Below are positions 44,849 through 53,957 of a stretch of DNA of 64,000 nt, one piece after another. The position numbers and the translations under genes are program-made. A model generated the notes under the pieces. It did not search any database. It saw only the letters and a program-made list of their open reading frames with translations, and was not told the DNA's origin. Within the stretch, counting starts at the first letter, position 1. Every line of letters starts with the position of its first letter. Source of the DNA: Betaproteobacteria bacterium (lineage in GTDB: Bacteria > Pseudomonadota > Gammaproteobacteria > Burkholderiales > SG8-41); the NCBI GenBank assembly GCA_947486575.1, contig CANKUB010000003.1:1-64000 (forward strand), given 5' to 3'.

Positions 44849-44872
44849 ACCTTACAGCAACATCCGTAAGGT
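44849..44872. promoter_or_regulatory. Inverted repeat in the divergent msrA intergenic region
   Basis: ACCTTAC (44849-44855) and GTAAGGT (44866-44872) form a perfect seven-base inverted repeat with a ten-base spacer, centred between two divergent msrA genes. It could be an operator for a dimeric regulator acting on both genes; no regulator is in the vicinity. Confidence 0.35.
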
Positions 44873-44949
44873 TCTACTGCCATGTTCGACTCAGAGCGTG
44901 AAATGGTTACACAATTCCGTAAACTACGCACAAATACAAAGGAGCCAGC

Positions 44950-45501
44950 ATGAACAGTATTCTAAGCGGTAAGGAAGTTGCCACCCTCGGGGGTGGCTGC
45001 TTCTGGTGTCTGGAAGCAGTTTTCGACGAACTCAAGGGTGTTGCCTCCGTTGAATCCGGCTATATGGGCGGCAAAAATCCAAACCCCACCTACGAGCAGG
45101 TGTGCGACGGGCGCAGCGGGCATGCCGAGGTAGTGCAGATTACCTTTGACCCCGCCGTGGTGAGCTTCAAGGAAATCCTCGAAGTATTTTTCGTGATTCA
45201 TGATCCAACCACGCTCAACCGCCAGGGCAACGATAGCGGCACGCAGTACCGATCAGCAATTTTTTATCACACGCCCGAGCAAAAAGCCGAAGCGGAACAA
45301 GTGATTAAGCATTTGACAGGTGCGGGGCTATGGCGCGACGCCGTGGTAACGGAGGTTACGGCTGCCAGCGCGTTCTACATCGCCGAGACCTATCATCAGG
45401 AATACTTTGCGCGCAATCCGGGCGCGGGCTACTGCGCAGCAGTGGTAGCACCCAAGGTGGCGAAGTTTCGCAAGCACTTTTTGGCGAAATTAAAAAAGTA
45501 A
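44950..45501 (+). CDS. msrA: Peptide-methionine (S)-S-oxide reductase MsrA, cytoplasmic
   Basis: A 183-residue MsrA without signal peptide. The active site is GGGCFWCLE with nucleophilic Cys17; GYMGGKNPNPTYEQVCDGRS and GTQYRSAIFYHTPEQ follow. GYCAAVVAPK near the end carries a candidate resolving Cys. AAAGGAG lies just before the ATG. The stop codon falls inside a copy of the AT-rich repeat. Confidence 0.93.
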   Translation: MNSILSGKEVATLGGGCFWCLEAVFDELKGVASVESGYMGGKNPNPTYEQVCDGRSGHAEVVQITFDPAVVSFKEILEVFFVIHDPTTLNRQGNDSGTQYRSAIFYHTPEQKAEAEQVIKHLTGAGLWRDAVVTEVTAASAFYIAETYHQEYFARNPGAGYCAAVVAPKVAKFRKHFLAKLKK

Positions 45502-45518
45502 AATAAACAAGTCGTTAC
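45498..45518 (+). repeat. AT-rich dispersed repeat, copy 11 (diverged)
   Basis: GTAAAATAAACAAGTCGTTA (first 20 bases) overlaps the stop codon of the cytoplasmic msrA gene. Confidence 0.55.
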
Positions 45519-45528
45519 GTCGGGCTTG

Positions 45529-46497
45529 CTACCAGTCGCCGGACCCGCCACCACCGCCAGAACCACCGCCACCACCCGAAAAACTGTCGCTCGATCCCCA
45601 CGAGCTTGTGCCCGAACTGGAACTTGACGACCAGCTACCGCCGCTGTGGTTGACGCCACTGAAGCGGGAGCGGCCACGGCCACGACGATCACCCGACTGC
45701 AGGTTGCGCCGCTTGAACCATTCACTGCGCTGGATCAACAGCTTGGCAACCGGAAAGCCGACAAGGTAGGCACCCAGAATCATCATGGTGACTTTAAAAC
45801 CCACCACAATGATGGGGAACAGCGCCCAGAACGGTATCAAAAAGAAGTAAAGAAACCATCCCATGCCCGGCGTGAATACGCCGATAACAGTGAATAACCC
45901 GATGATGCCGAAAATAAACGCACCAAACAGCAGGCGTTCCGTCATCGATAGATTGGGATCCTGAAACCCGCTTGGAGCGACTTTGCTTTCCGCCGCATCA
46001 AGCGGCAACGCGGCGCCTTCCAGCACGCTGAGGATTGCCGTGACGCCTTCATCCATGCCCTGATCGAATTTGCCTGTCTTGAAGGGCGGTGCCAGCACGT
46101 TACGAATAATGCGGCTGGCGACCACATCGGGCAATGGGCCTTCGAGACCGTAGCCGACTTCAATGCGCATTTTTTTCTCTTTGGGCACCACCAGCAGCAG
46201 CACGCCATTGTCCTTGCCCTTCTTGCCAATCTTCCAGCTTTCAAACACGCGCACGGCATAGGCTTCGACGCCTTCGTCGCCCAGAGTGGGAATGGTCAGC
46301 ACCACCACTTGATTGCCGGTTTTGTCCTCGTGCGTCTTGAGTTTTGCACTGATGCTGTCACGCGCCGCAGGCGTCAGAAACTCGGCGTTATCCACCACAC
46401 GCCCCGTCAGCATCGGCACGTCGGCAGCCATCGAAACCGCAGCGCAAAAGCTCAATGCGAGCAGCGCAAGAACAGCCAACCACCGCGAGCGCATCAT
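45529..46497 (-). CDS. TPM-domain protein (YgcG-like) with Gly/Ser-rich tail
   Basis: A 322-residue protein. Signal peptide LALLALSFCAAVSMA; TPM domain from about 30 to 165 (VPMLTGRVVDNAEFLTPAAR, then VLTIPTLGDEGVEAYAVRVF and GVLLLVVPKEKKMRIEVGYG); two transmembrane helices about 190-245; and a basic segment ending in a Ser/Gly-rich tail. TPM proteins of this kind are membrane-anchored with unknown enzymatic role, often with LemA. No lemA is here; instead a second TPM gene overlaps upstream by four bases. Confidence 0.85.
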   Translation of the reverse strand: MMRSRWLAVLALLALSFCAAVSMAADVPMLTGRVVDNAEFLTPAARDSISAKLKTHEDKTGNQVVVLTIPTLGDEGVEAYAVRVFESWKIGKKGKDNGVLLLVVPKEKKMRIEVGYGLEGPLPDVVASRIIRNVLAPPFKTGKFDQGMDEGVTAILSVLEGAALPLDAAESKVAPSGFQDPNLSMTERLLFGAFIFGIIGLFTVIGVFTPGMGWFLYFFLIPFWALFPIIVVGFKVTMMILGAYLVGFPVAKLLIQRSEWFKRRNLQSGDRRGRGRSRFSGVNHSGGSWSSSSSSGTSSWGSSDSFSGGGGGSGGGGGSGDW

Positions 46498-47144
46498 GAC
46501 GAACCCTCCTCAACCACCGCGCCATCCTGTAATTCGTTGCCGTGAGATTGCAGATGGATGTTTTTTTGTTTGAGCAGCGAAGCCATCGCATCAAGACCGG
46601 TGCGAAACGCTGCAACGGGCTGCCAGCCGGCCAGATGCGGCGCCATCGTCGCAATGACCGGGCCCAGATCGCCCCGCGCCAGATGCCGCGAGATGCCAGC
46701 GTCGGGCAGAATATAAACCTTGCGTTCAAAACGGCACACCATGATCAGCAGGCCTGAGCGCTCGGTGGTACGAAAGATTTCACGCTGCAAAAATAACCCC
46801 TGCGCGTACTGCCGCACAGCAGCGGCAGCGCGCTCGCGGTTCAGAAACAGCCGCGCAAATCGTGGCACAAAAGCCGCCACCAGCGCGCTTAGCACTCCCG
46901 CTGCGAGGATAACCGCCACGTCGCGCACCGGCGTGTGGATGCTCGCCCAGTCCGGACGAATGAATTCGTCCAGCACCACCGCCAGCGCCGTCAGCCCAGC
47001 GCCCAGGGCAAATGCCCGCCACGGAATGTCCGGGTAATCGTCGGCTTTGCCCACCACCGCAGCCACCACCTGCGCCCCTGTCGCACGCTCGAAGTTCTGC
47101 GCTAGTTCGTTGATTTCTTGTTGCTCTTTGGTATTGGGCAGCAT
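46494..47144 (-). CDS. TPM-domain membrane protein
   Basis: A 216-residue protein with an N-terminal cytoplasmic part (EINELAQNFERATGAQVVAA), two transmembrane helices (about 45-60 and 75-93), and a C-terminal TPM-like half with SGLLIMVCRFERKVYILPDA. It is the usual second member next to YgcG-type genes. Translation of the first TPM gene is probably coupled through the ATGA overlap. Confidence 0.8.
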   Translation of the reverse strand: MLPNTKEQQEINELAQNFERATGAQVVAAVVGKADDYPDIPWRAFALGAGLTALAVVLDEFIRPDWASIHTPVRDVAVILAAGVLSALVAAFVPRFARLFLNRERAAAAVRQYAQGLFLQREIFRTTERSGLLIMVCRFERKVYILPDAGISRHLARGDLGPVIATMAPHLAGWQPVAAFRTGLDAMASLLKQKNIHLQSHGNELQDGAVVEEGSS

Positions 47145-47308
47145 GTCAGATCAATCCTCATGGTAGTACAAAAAAGGCAGCCATCTGCCCAAAGATTACA
47201 CAGTCGCCCCGGCTGAGCGCAAGCGCCAATACCGGGAACGTTGGCACTAAGACTGGGCAGAGTCAGTGTTTCCTCTGACAAATATTCAAATTTCCCTCTA
47301 GGAAAGCA

Positions 47309-47337
47309 TTGACAAGCCCGTTTTCCCTCGGCATTCT
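47309..47337 (+). promoter_or_regulatory. Possible sigma70 promoter for the SWIB gene
   Basis: TTGACA at 47309-47314 and CATTCT at 47332-47337 with a 17-base spacer, about 100 bases upstream of the SWIB ATG. The -35 is perfect; the -10 is weak. Confidence 0.35.
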
Positions 47338-47439
47338 GTCGCCACCGTGCAGCCGGTCTTGCGACGGGCGGCAAGGCAAAACAGCTAAAAAAGTCATAAC
47401 CTGATAACGTTTAATCACTTTTAAAAACGGAGAACCAAA

Positions 47440-47751
47440 ATGGCAGCAAAGAAAAAAGCAGTAAAGAAAGCCGCCCCGGCGAAAAAGAAGGCCGCCAAGC
47501 GCAAACCCAATGCAGCATTCATGAAGCCGATGAAAATCAGCGCCGACCTGGGCGCCGTCATTGGCAACAATCCGATGCCGCGTACGGAAGTCACCAAAAA
47601 AATCTGGGCCTACATCAAGAAGCACGGCCTGCAAGATGCCAAGAACCGCCGCAACATCAATGCCGACGACAAGCTGAAGCCGATCTTCGGCGGCAAAAAG
47701 CAGGTGTCGATGTTCGAGATGACCAAACTGGTCAGCAAGCACCTGAGCTAA
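47440..47751 (+). CDS. SWIB/MDM2-domain protein
   Basis: A 103-residue protein. The first 27 residues are a lysine/alanine-rich, histone-H1-like tail (AAKKKAVKKAAPAKKKAAKR); the rest is a SWIB domain: SADLGAVIGNNPMPRTEVTKK, IWAYIKKHGLQD and VSMFEMTKLVSKHL. Bacterial forms, like the chlamydial topoisomerase domain, are thought to bind DNA or condense chromatin. GGAGAACC precedes the ATG and a strong terminator follows, so it is a single-gene transcript, probably highly expressed. Confidence 0.9.
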   Translation: MAAKKKAVKKAAPAKKKAAKRKPNAAFMKPMKISADLGAVIGNNPMPRTEVTKKIWAYIKKHGLQDAKNRRNINADDKLKPIFGGKKQVSMFEMTKLVSKHLS

Positions 47752-47766
47752 ATTTTACGCATTAAA

Positions 47767-47800
47767 AAAACGGCCAGCGTGGCAACACGCTGGCCGTTTT
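47767..47800. terminator. Bidirectional intrinsic terminator
   Basis: AAAACGGCCAGCGTG (47767-47781) pairs perfectly with CACGCTGGCCGTTTT (47786-47800) around a GCAA loop. T-runs follow on the plus strand and A-runs precede, so it can end transcription of both the SWIB gene and the convergent MFS gene. Confidence 0.92.
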
Positions 47801-47825
47801 GTTTTTACGCGAAGACATCGCGCGG

Positions 47826-48971
47826 CTACTTACGCCGTGAAAACCACGCGCCCCACAGCAGCGCCGCGCCCATCGCGAAGAACACCGGCGTCATGCCAAG
47901 GGCCGCACCCAGCGCGCCGAAGATCATCGGTATCGCCGCTTGTGTGATATTGAGCAGCAGCGTGCGCATGCCCACCGCTTCGCCGCCGCGTCCTGGCGGC
48001 GCGCTTTCGTAGAGCAGCGCCATGATGATCGGTTGTGTACCGCCGAGGCCGATGCCCAGCACAAACGATACCGCCATCAGCACCGGCACGCTTTGGGTCA
48101 GCGGAATCAACGCCAACATCACCGCGGTGAGCAGCATTGCACCGATCAGCAGTTTGTATTCTGCAACGCGATGCACCACCCACGGCAGTATCAGCCGTGT
48201 GATAAACGTCGCGCTGCCAAACGCACCCAGCACCAGTCCGATGGTTGAAGCCGACAGGCCAATGCTGGAGCCGTGAATCGGCATTACGAACGAGTACAAA
48301 TCCCAGCACATCGACAGCAGGCCGCTGACCACGAATATCCGCAGCAGGGCCGGTATGCGTAACAGGTCGACGATGCGTTTCTCCGGCGTATCCGGCGCAT
48401 TGGGTTCCGCGTGCGCGGGTTTGTGCAATCGCCGGATAGCGCGTCGGCGGAAATGCAGCAGCGCCAGCGCAGCGATCACAAAGCCCGCACTTAGCAAAAA
48501 CGTATTGCGATGCCCTATCCCGTCGATGGCGAAACCGGCCATCATCGGGCCCATGAATCCCGAGGTGGAAAACGCCAGCGCCAGCACACTGAAATTGCGT
48601 GCGCGATCCTCCGGGCGGCCCACCAGTGCCGCAGCCTGATTGACGCAGATGTGATACAGCATGAAACCGCTGCCCGCCAGCACGCTCACCGCGAACAGCG
48701 TTTCAATGCGCGGGAACGCAAACGCCAGCAGCACGCCCGCCAGTACCAGCGACGCGCCAAACATCATCGGTTTGTAGACGCCGATGCGATCAATCTGCCG
48801 TCCCCAGCGCACCGAATAAAACATCGGGATCACCGCAATCAGCGAAATGATGATGCCTACTGTCAGCGGCGTCGCGCCCAAGTGCAGCGCGAACAACGAC
48901 AACGTCACGCGCGCGCTGGCAAATGCCATGTGCGGCAGAATGGTGAGCAGAAAAATCAGGCTGATGCTCAT
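47826..48971 (-). CDS. MFS transporter
   Basis: A 381-residue major facilitator with 12 hydrophobic segments. SVRWGRQIDRIGVYKPMMFG (about 56-75) is a divergent loop 2-3 motif; VGRPEDRARNFSVLALAFST and a basic central loop rich in His/Arg follow. The start ATG has no clear ribosome site; an AT-rich repeat lies 13 bases upstream. It is downstream of an EamA gene on the same strand. Substrate unknown. Confidence 0.82.
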   Translation of the reverse strand: MSISLIFLLTILPHMAFASARVTLSLFALHLGATPLTVGIIISLIAVIPMFYSVRWGRQIDRIGVYKPMMFGASLVLAGVLLAFAFPRIETLFAVSVLAGSGFMLYHICVNQAAALVGRPEDRARNFSVLALAFSTSGFMGPMMAGFAIDGIGHRNTFLLSAGFVIAALALLHFRRRAIRRLHKPAHAEPNAPDTPEKRIVDLLRIPALLRIFVVSGLLSMCWDLYSFVMPIHGSSIGLSASTIGLVLGAFGSATFITRLILPWVVHRVAEYKLLIGAMLLTAVMLALIPLTQSVPVLMAVSFVLGIGLGGTQPIIMALLYESAPPGRGGEAVGMRTLLLNITQAAIPMIFGALGAALGMTPVFFAMGAALLWGAWFSRRK

Positions 48972-48983
48972 GGCGAAGGCGTA

Positions 48984-49005
48984 TTATAACCTATTGTTTT
49001 TAAAC
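48984..49005 (-). repeat. AT-rich dispersed repeat, copy 12
   Basis: The minus strand begins GTTTAAAAACAATAGGTTAT, between the EamA and MFS genes; it supplies the EamA stop codon and its last codons. Confidence 0.75.
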
Positions 49006-49914
49006 ATTATTTTTAATCGCCGTTTTAAACGCCACAAGGCCTACACCAGCACAGGTAATCACGATGCCAGCCCAGCTGATGGCTGACGGCGTGATACCAA
49101 ACCACAAGAACTCCGGTACGATGGCGAACGCTGGCGTGAGATAAATCAGGCTGGTCACGCGCGTGGCACCACCGTGGCGCAGCAGGTAGTGCCATGCGCT
49201 CACGGCCAGTAGCGATGCGAGTATGACCAGATACAGCATCGCGCCCACCAGCGACCATGCCCAGCGTACGGTATTGTCTTCAAATGCCAGTGCCAGTGGC
49301 ACCAATACCAGCAGGGTGACAACGAACTGCACCAACGCAGCCGCACGCAAATCCACGTTCGCACAAAACGCGCGTTGATAGAGCGAGCCTGCGGTGACGC
49401 CGAATAGCGCAATCGTCACCGCAATCAGACTGCCCACAGTGGCTTCGCGCACGTCAATTTTGTGCCACACAATCAGCGTGACGCCGGCCAGCCCGGCCAG
49501 AATGCCCAGCCATTGCAGGCGGTTCAGCTTTTCGCCCATCCAGCGCGCGGCGATGATGGCCGTTATGACTGGTTGGATACACAGCAGCACCGAAGTGATC
49601 CCAGCGGAAAGACCCAGATACTGCGTATAATGGCTGCCGCCCAAATGGATGGCATGCATCAGCAAACCAGCGATAGCCACATGCACAAATCCCATGCGTG
49701 TGGCGGGCCATGCCGGACGCGTAAGCCACACGAAAGGCGCAAGGCAGAGAATGCCGAACGCGAAACGCATACTCAGAAAAGTCAGCGGCGCGACATGCTG
49801 CAAGGCGATTTTGGTGGCGATGAAGCCGCTGCCCCAGATCGCCACAAAATACCAGGCAAGCAATGTGCTGCGCGTGCAACTGAAGCGAGGCCAGCGGTGA
49901 TGTGGCAATGACAC
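49000..49914 (-). CDS. EamA/DMT-superfamily transporter
   Basis: About 304 residues with ten hydrophobic segments in two EamA repeats. WGSGFIATKIALQHVAPL and HYTQYLGLSAGITSVLLCIQ are in the first, and GSLYQRAFCANVDL and ATRVTSLIYLTPAFA in the second. Members export metabolites such as amino acids. The frame is open for 148 codons upstream without coding character; a GTG at 49914 fits family length but has no good ribosome site, so the start is uncertain. The final residues IKNNV come from a repeat copy. Confidence 0.8.
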   Translation of the reverse strand: MSLPHHRWPRFSCTRSTLLAWYFVAIWGSGFIATKIALQHVAPLTFLSMRFAFGILCLAPFVWLTRPAWPATRMGFVHVAIAGLLMHAIHLGGSHYTQYLGLSAGITSVLLCIQPVITAIIAARWMGEKLNRLQWLGILAGLAGVTLIVWHKIDVREATVGSLIAVTIALFGVTAGSLYQRAFCANVDLRAAALVQFVVTLLVLVPLALAFEDNTVRWAWSLVGAMLYLVILASLLAVSAWHYLLRHGGATRVTSLIYLTPAFAIVPEFLWFGITPSAISWAGIVITCAGVGLVAFKTAIKNNV

Positions 49915-50146
49915 GATGGGGGAAATATTCGCGCGAATTCGCCGGTAGTGACGACACTGAATGACAACACGGATAGCAATAGACGCTGCGTACCGGGTCG
50001 CGAAGCCATTGCAAGGACGAATGGTCAAGTATAGCGTGAACAAAAGCCGCACGAAACCCTGCGAAAGCCGGTAGACTGCGCGCCGCACGGCTATGATTTC
50101 GATAGAGGTGCGTTTGACAGCCGCTGCAAATACGGGAGGGAACCTC

Positions 50147-50773
50147 ATGTTTGGCCGACTGATGCCCAAGGAAGGACGCTTTTTCGAATTATTCAACGAA
50201 CACGCCGAGCAGATTGTGCAAGGCGGACGCGAACTGGCGGCGTTGATGGTGGCGGGTGATGATATCCAGCGCCGCGCATTTACCATCGAAACCATCGAAA
50301 AGCGCGCGGATAAAATCACGCAAGCCACGATTGAGCTGCTGCACAAAACCTTTATCACGCCGCTCGATCGTGACGAAATTCACCAGCTCATCACGCGCAT
50401 GGACGATGTGCTTGATTTAATGGAGGATGTGTCGCAATCGATATTTCTCTACGACATACACCAGTTAACGCCGGAAGCGCGCAAGCTGGGCGAAATCTGT
50501 GAGGCTTGTGCCCAGCAGGTGAAAGTGGCGGTGGGATTGCTCTCGAATATGCAAAATGCAATCCTGATACTCAAGGCGTGCGAAGAGATCGATCACCTGG
50601 AATCCGAGGCCGATCACGTGATGCGCGCGGCGATGGCAAAACTGTTCCGTGACGAACCCGATGTGCGTCAGGTAATTAAGCTCAAGGCAGTGTATGAGTT
50701 GCTTGAAACCGTGACAGATCGTTGCGAAGATGTCGCCAATATCATCGAAGGCATTGTGCTTGAGAATTCGTAA
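50147..50773 (+). CDS. DUF47/PhoU-related phosphate transport regulator
   Basis: A 208-residue all-helical protein. FGRLMPKEGRFFELFNEH and IETIEKRADKITQATIELL, with the Glu/Asp-rich ITRMDDVLDLMEDVSQS and the second copy EIDHLESEADHVMRAAM, match the metal-binding repeats of PhoU-like DUF47 proteins. GGAGGG lies six bases before the ATG at 50147. It precedes the Pit gene by nine bases and very likely controls that transporter. Confidence 0.9.
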   Translation: MFGRLMPKEGRFFELFNEHAEQIVQGGRELAALMVAGDDIQRRAFTIETIEKRADKITQATIELLHKTFITPLDRDEIHQLITRMDDVLDLMEDVSQSIFLYDIHQLTPEARKLGEICEACAQQVKVAVGLLSNMQNAILILKACEEIDHLESEADHVMRAAMAKLFRDEPDVRQVIKLKAVYELLETVTDRCEDVANIIEGIVLENS

Positions 50774-50782
50774 GGAACTCGC

Positions 50783-51775
50783 ATGACCTTCCAAATGCTG
50801 GTGGTTCTGGTGCTGGTGGCGCTGGCCTTCGATTTCATGAACGGCTTTCATGATGCCGCCAACTCCATTGCAACCATAGTTTCCACGGGCGTTTTATCGC
50901 CCAACTGGGCAGTACTGTGGGCGGCGTTTTTCAATTTCGTGGCGTTTGCCGTGTTTGGCCTGCAGGTGGCGAGTACTATCGGCAAAGGCATTATCGATCC
51001 GGCGATTGTGGATCAGCACGTGGTGTTTGGCGCACTGATCGGCGCAATTAGCTGGAATATCATCACCTGGTATTACGGCATACCTTCAAGTTCATCCCAC
51101 GCGCTGATCGGCGGTTTGGCTGGCGCTGCGGTGGCTAAGGCCGGTGTCAGCGGTTTGATCGGCAGCGGCTTTCTCAAGACGGCAGCGGCCATTGTGCTAT
51201 CCCCCGCACTGGGTTTTTTGCTCGGCGCGCTGCTGATGATTGTGATTGCATGGATCTGCCGCCGCATGGCGCCGCGCCGCGTGGATAAAACGTTTCGCAG
51301 TTTGCAATTTGTGTCTGCTGCGCTTTACAGCCTTGGCCACGGCGGCAACGACGCGCAAAAAACCATGGGTATTATCTGGATGCTGTTAATTGTTGCCGCG
51401 GTGATCAAGCCGGGCGACGATTTGCCGTTCTGGGTAATACTCGCGTGTCAAACCGTGATGGGGTTAGGCACGCTGTTTGGCGGCTGGCGCATTGTTAAAA
51501 CCATGGGGCAGCGTATTACCAAGTTGCGCCCGGTCAGTGGCTTTTGCGCGTCTGCCAGTGGCGCGGCAACGCTGTTTCTGGCCACCGGACTGGGCGTACC
51601 GGTATCAACCACGCACACCATTACCGGTGCCATAGTCGGCGTGGGTTCGGTGCAAAAATTATCGGCTGTGCGTTGGGGCGTGGCGGGCAGTATTGTGTGG
51701 GCGTGGTTGTTCACCATCCCGTGTTCTGCCTTTGTCGCGGCAATATCGTGGTATTTGGCGCACCGATTTTTGTAG
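50783..51775 (+). CDS. Pit-family inorganic phosphate transporter
   Basis: A 330-residue membrane protein with about nine helices in two inverted repeats, each with a signature: NGFHDAANSIATIVSTG near residue 22 and SLGHGGNDAQKTMGI near residue 185. Family members take up phosphate (often as metal phosphate) by proton or sodium symport. It is in an operon with the DUF47 gene and converges on pdxH. Confidence 0.92.
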   Translation: MTFQMLVVLVLVALAFDFMNGFHDAANSIATIVSTGVLSPNWAVLWAAFFNFVAFAVFGLQVASTIGKGIIDPAIVDQHVVFGALIGAISWNIITWYYGIPSSSSHALIGGLAGAAVAKAGVSGLIGSGFLKTAAAIVLSPALGFLLGALLMIVIAWICRRMAPRRVDKTFRSLQFVSAALYSLGHGGNDAQKTMGIIWMLLIVAAVIKPGDDLPFWVILACQTVMGLGTLFGGWRIVKTMGQRITKLRPVSGFCASASGAATLFLATGLGVPVSTTHTITGAIVGVGSVQKLSAVRWGVAGSIVWAWLFTIPCSAFVAAISWYLAHRFL

Positions 51776-51790
51776 CAAACTGCACCGTAA

Positions 51791-52429
51791 CTACGGGGCC
51801 AGACGTTCGATTTCCCAGCCTTGTGCCAATTTACGATACGCCAGCCGGTCGTGCAGCCGGTTCTCACGGCCCTGCCAAAATTCCATTTCCACGGGCATGA
51901 GGCGATAACCACCCCAATGCGCGGGACGCTGCGGCGCGCTGCCGGTGCTGCGCACGGCTTCATTAAAACGTTGTTCCAATAGGGCGCGACTTGTAATCAC
52001 CTCGCTTTGCGGCGATGCAATGGCTGCATGGCGGCTGCCCAGCGGGCGCGTGGCAAAATAGGCATCAGACTCGGCGGCACTGACTTTGGTCAAGGTGCCG
52101 TCGATGCGTACCTGCCGTTCGAGTTGCAGCCAGGCAAAGAGCAACGACGCATGGGCATTACCCTCAATATCATGGCCTTTGCGGCTGGCATAGTTGGTGT
52201 AAAAAACAAAGCCGCCATCGTCCAGACCTTTGAGCAACACCACGCGCGACGAAGGCTTGCCGTCGGCAGATACGGTTGCCAATGACATGGCGTTTGCCAT
52301 GGTCAGCTCGGCTTTTTGCGCATCTTCAAACCAGCGCGCGAACTGCGCCAGCGGATCGGCAAGCGCATCCGCTTCGTCGAGGCCATCGCGCATGTATTCC
52401 TGACGCACTGGCGCAAGATCAAGCATCAC
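51791..52429 (-). CDS. pdxH: Pyridoxamine 5'-phosphate oxidase
   Basis: A 212-residue FMN enzyme that oxidises pyridoxamine or pyridoxine phosphate to PLP. SSRVVLLKGLDDGGFVFYTN is the FMN-binding block, NAHASLLFAWLQLERQVRIDG and YFATRPLGSRHAAIASPQSE follow, and the C-terminus FWQGRENRLHDRLAYRK is diagnostic. It is upstream of the YHS gene's opposite-facing region; an AT-rich repeat copy lies 16 bases before the ATG. Confidence 0.95.
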   Translation of the reverse strand: MMLDLAPVRQEYMRDGLDEADALADPLAQFARWFEDAQKAELTMANAMSLATVSADGKPSSRVVLLKGLDDGGFVFYTNYASRKGHDIEGNAHASLLFAWLQLERQVRIDGTLTKVSAAESDAYFATRPLGSRHAAIASPQSEVITSRALLEQRFNEAVRSTGSAPQRPAHWGGYRLMPVEMEFWQGRENRLHDRLAYRKLAQGWEIERLAP

Positions 52430-52444
52430 GGTGATTCCATATTG

Positions 52445-52468
52445 TTATACAAGTATTTGTTTTCAAAA
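52445..52468 (-). repeat. AT-rich dispersed repeat, copy 13
   Basis: The minus strand reads TTTTGAAAACAAATACTTGT (first 20 bases). It lies between the YHS-protein stop (52473) and the pdxH start (52429). Confidence 0.65.
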
Positions 52469-52472
52469 GCTT

Positions 52473-53021
52473 TTATTTCTTCCCCTGCCGGGATTCGTAC
52501 TCTGCCGCCAGCTCGCGATTGGTCTTGTAGTGCGGCACTTTGAAGGCCAGCCGCTTCCACGCTTGAATGCGCGGAATGCTGTCCCGCGCCTCGGTCTTCC
52601 AGTAATTATCGCCAAGCTCGATATTGCGCTTTTCATCCATCTCCCAGTATTTTTTGGAGTTCTCGCCGCCGAACATAAAGAGCCGTCCGTTCACGATCTT
52701 GAACGTATCGTGATTGCCGCCGAGTGGTATGGCGTACACCATGCCGTTGGAACAAAAGCCGTTGAACTGCGGCTTGAATTTATCCGGGTTGAGGCGAAAC
52801 TGCTCGCGATTGGCTTCGCTGGCAAAACGATAGGTCACGCCTTCATGAACAGCCTTGAAATCAGGAAGGCCCGGCACGGGTTTGTTCAGGGTGAAATAGG
52901 CCACCGGGTCGTGGCCCTTGAGCATGAGCTGACTGTCGCCACCGTCGCTGACGGTATTGTGCGTGGCGCAGCCCGCAATCGACAGCACGAGTGCGGCAAT
53001 GAGAATGAGACGATTGATCAT
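52473..53021 (-). CDS. YHS-domain lipoprotein
   Basis: A 182-residue protein. Lipoprotein signal with SIAGC, Cys18; YHS domain GHDPVAYFTLNKPVPGL and YRFASEANREQFRLNPDKF, then FNGFCSNGMVYAIPLG. YHS proteins are small metal-associated domains often seen with redox or metal-handling genes. It is upstream of pdxH on the same strand, and the divergent TauD gene starts 75 bases from its ATG. Confidence 0.85.
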   Translation of the reverse strand: MINRLILIAALVLSIAGCATHNTVSDGGDSQLMLKGHDPVAYFTLNKPVPGLPDFKAVHEGVTYRFASEANREQFRLNPDKFKPQFNGFCSNGMVYAIPLGGNHDTFKIVNGRLFMFGGENSKKYWEMDEKRNIELGDNYWKTEARDSIPRIQAWKRLAFKVPHYKTNRELAAEYESRQGKK

Positions 53022-53095
53022 GATGCGTCCTTAGATGGTGTGGGGAAATTATAACGCTCCGTCCGGTATACTGCGTGTCCAGAAGGAGGAGAATT

Positions 53096-53929
53096 ATGTC
53101 TGCTATAACCGTGACCAAAATCGCCGGGGCTATCGGCGCTGAAATTGGTGGCGTTGATTTGCGTCGCGAATTGCCCGATGAAACCATCGCCGAAATCCGC
53201 CGTGCATGGAACGCACATGTGGTGATTTTCTTTCGTGACCAGGAACTTACCAATGCCCAGTACCTGGCGTTCGCCGAACGCATCGGCAAGCCGGTGGAGT
53301 ATCCGTTTATTCGTGGTATCGAAGGCTTCCCGGTGATTACGCCGGTGGTCAAACTCGAAAACGACCGTATCAATTTTGGCGGCATCTGGCATTCGGACAC
53401 CACCTACCTGCAAGAACCGCCGATGGGCACATTTCTGATTGCGCGCGAAGTGCCGCCGCAAGGTGGAGACACCCTGTTTTCAAATCAATATCTCGCATAT
53501 GAGTCGCTGTCAGAGGGTTTAAAGCAAACGCTTTCGACACTCACCGGCATCAGTAGTTCCGCCAAGGCCGACGTATCAAAGTCGCGCGAAGATCGCATGG
53601 CCAACAGCCCGGCCGCGCGCGCCAACGAGGTGCTTGAGGCCGAGCATCCGGTGGTGCGCACGCATCCCGAAACGAGACGCCGCGCGCTTTATATCAACGT
53701 CGGGCATACCTTGCGCTTCAAGGATTGGACAGTGGAAGAAAGCGCCCCGCTGCTGAATTATCTGCACCAGCATCAGATCAAGCCAGAGTTCACCTGCCGC
53801 TTCCAGTGGCGCACCGGGTCGCTGGCATTGTGGGACAACCGCGCGGCGCTGCATTATCCACTGAACGATTATCACGGCTACCGGCGCATCATGCATCGCA
53901 TTACCTTGCAGGGTGACAGACCACGTTAA
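53096..53929 (+). CDS. TauD/TfdA family dioxygenase
   Basis: A 277-residue Fe(II)/2-oxoglutarate enzyme. His99/Asp101 in GIWHSDTTY, distal His in WDNRAALHYPLNDY, and YRRIMHRITL for the co-substrate Arg. The start is fixed by AAGGAGGAG before the ATG at 53096; seven upstream codons are also open. It is followed after 28 bases by a Bug gene on the same strand, a pairing of an oxygenase with a matching receptor. Confidence 0.92.
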   Translation: MSAITVTKIAGAIGAEIGGVDLRRELPDETIAEIRRAWNAHVVIFFRDQELTNAQYLAFAERIGKPVEYPFIRGIEGFPVITPVVKLENDRINFGGIWHSDTTYLQEPPMGTFLIAREVPPQGGDTLFSNQYLAYESLSEGLKQTLSTLTGISSSAKADVSKSREDRMANSPAARANEVLEAEHPVVRTHPETRRRALYINVGHTLRFKDWTVEESAPLLNYLHQHQIKPEFTCRFQWRTGSLALWDNRAALHYPLNDYHGYRRIMHRITLQGDRPR

Positions 53930-53957
53930 GCGACTGCAATAATTCAAGGAAAACACC

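Noticed and set aside
49915..50358. A long upstream extension of the EamA protein
   Set aside because: It runs opposite the DUF47 gene start and encodes no family feature.
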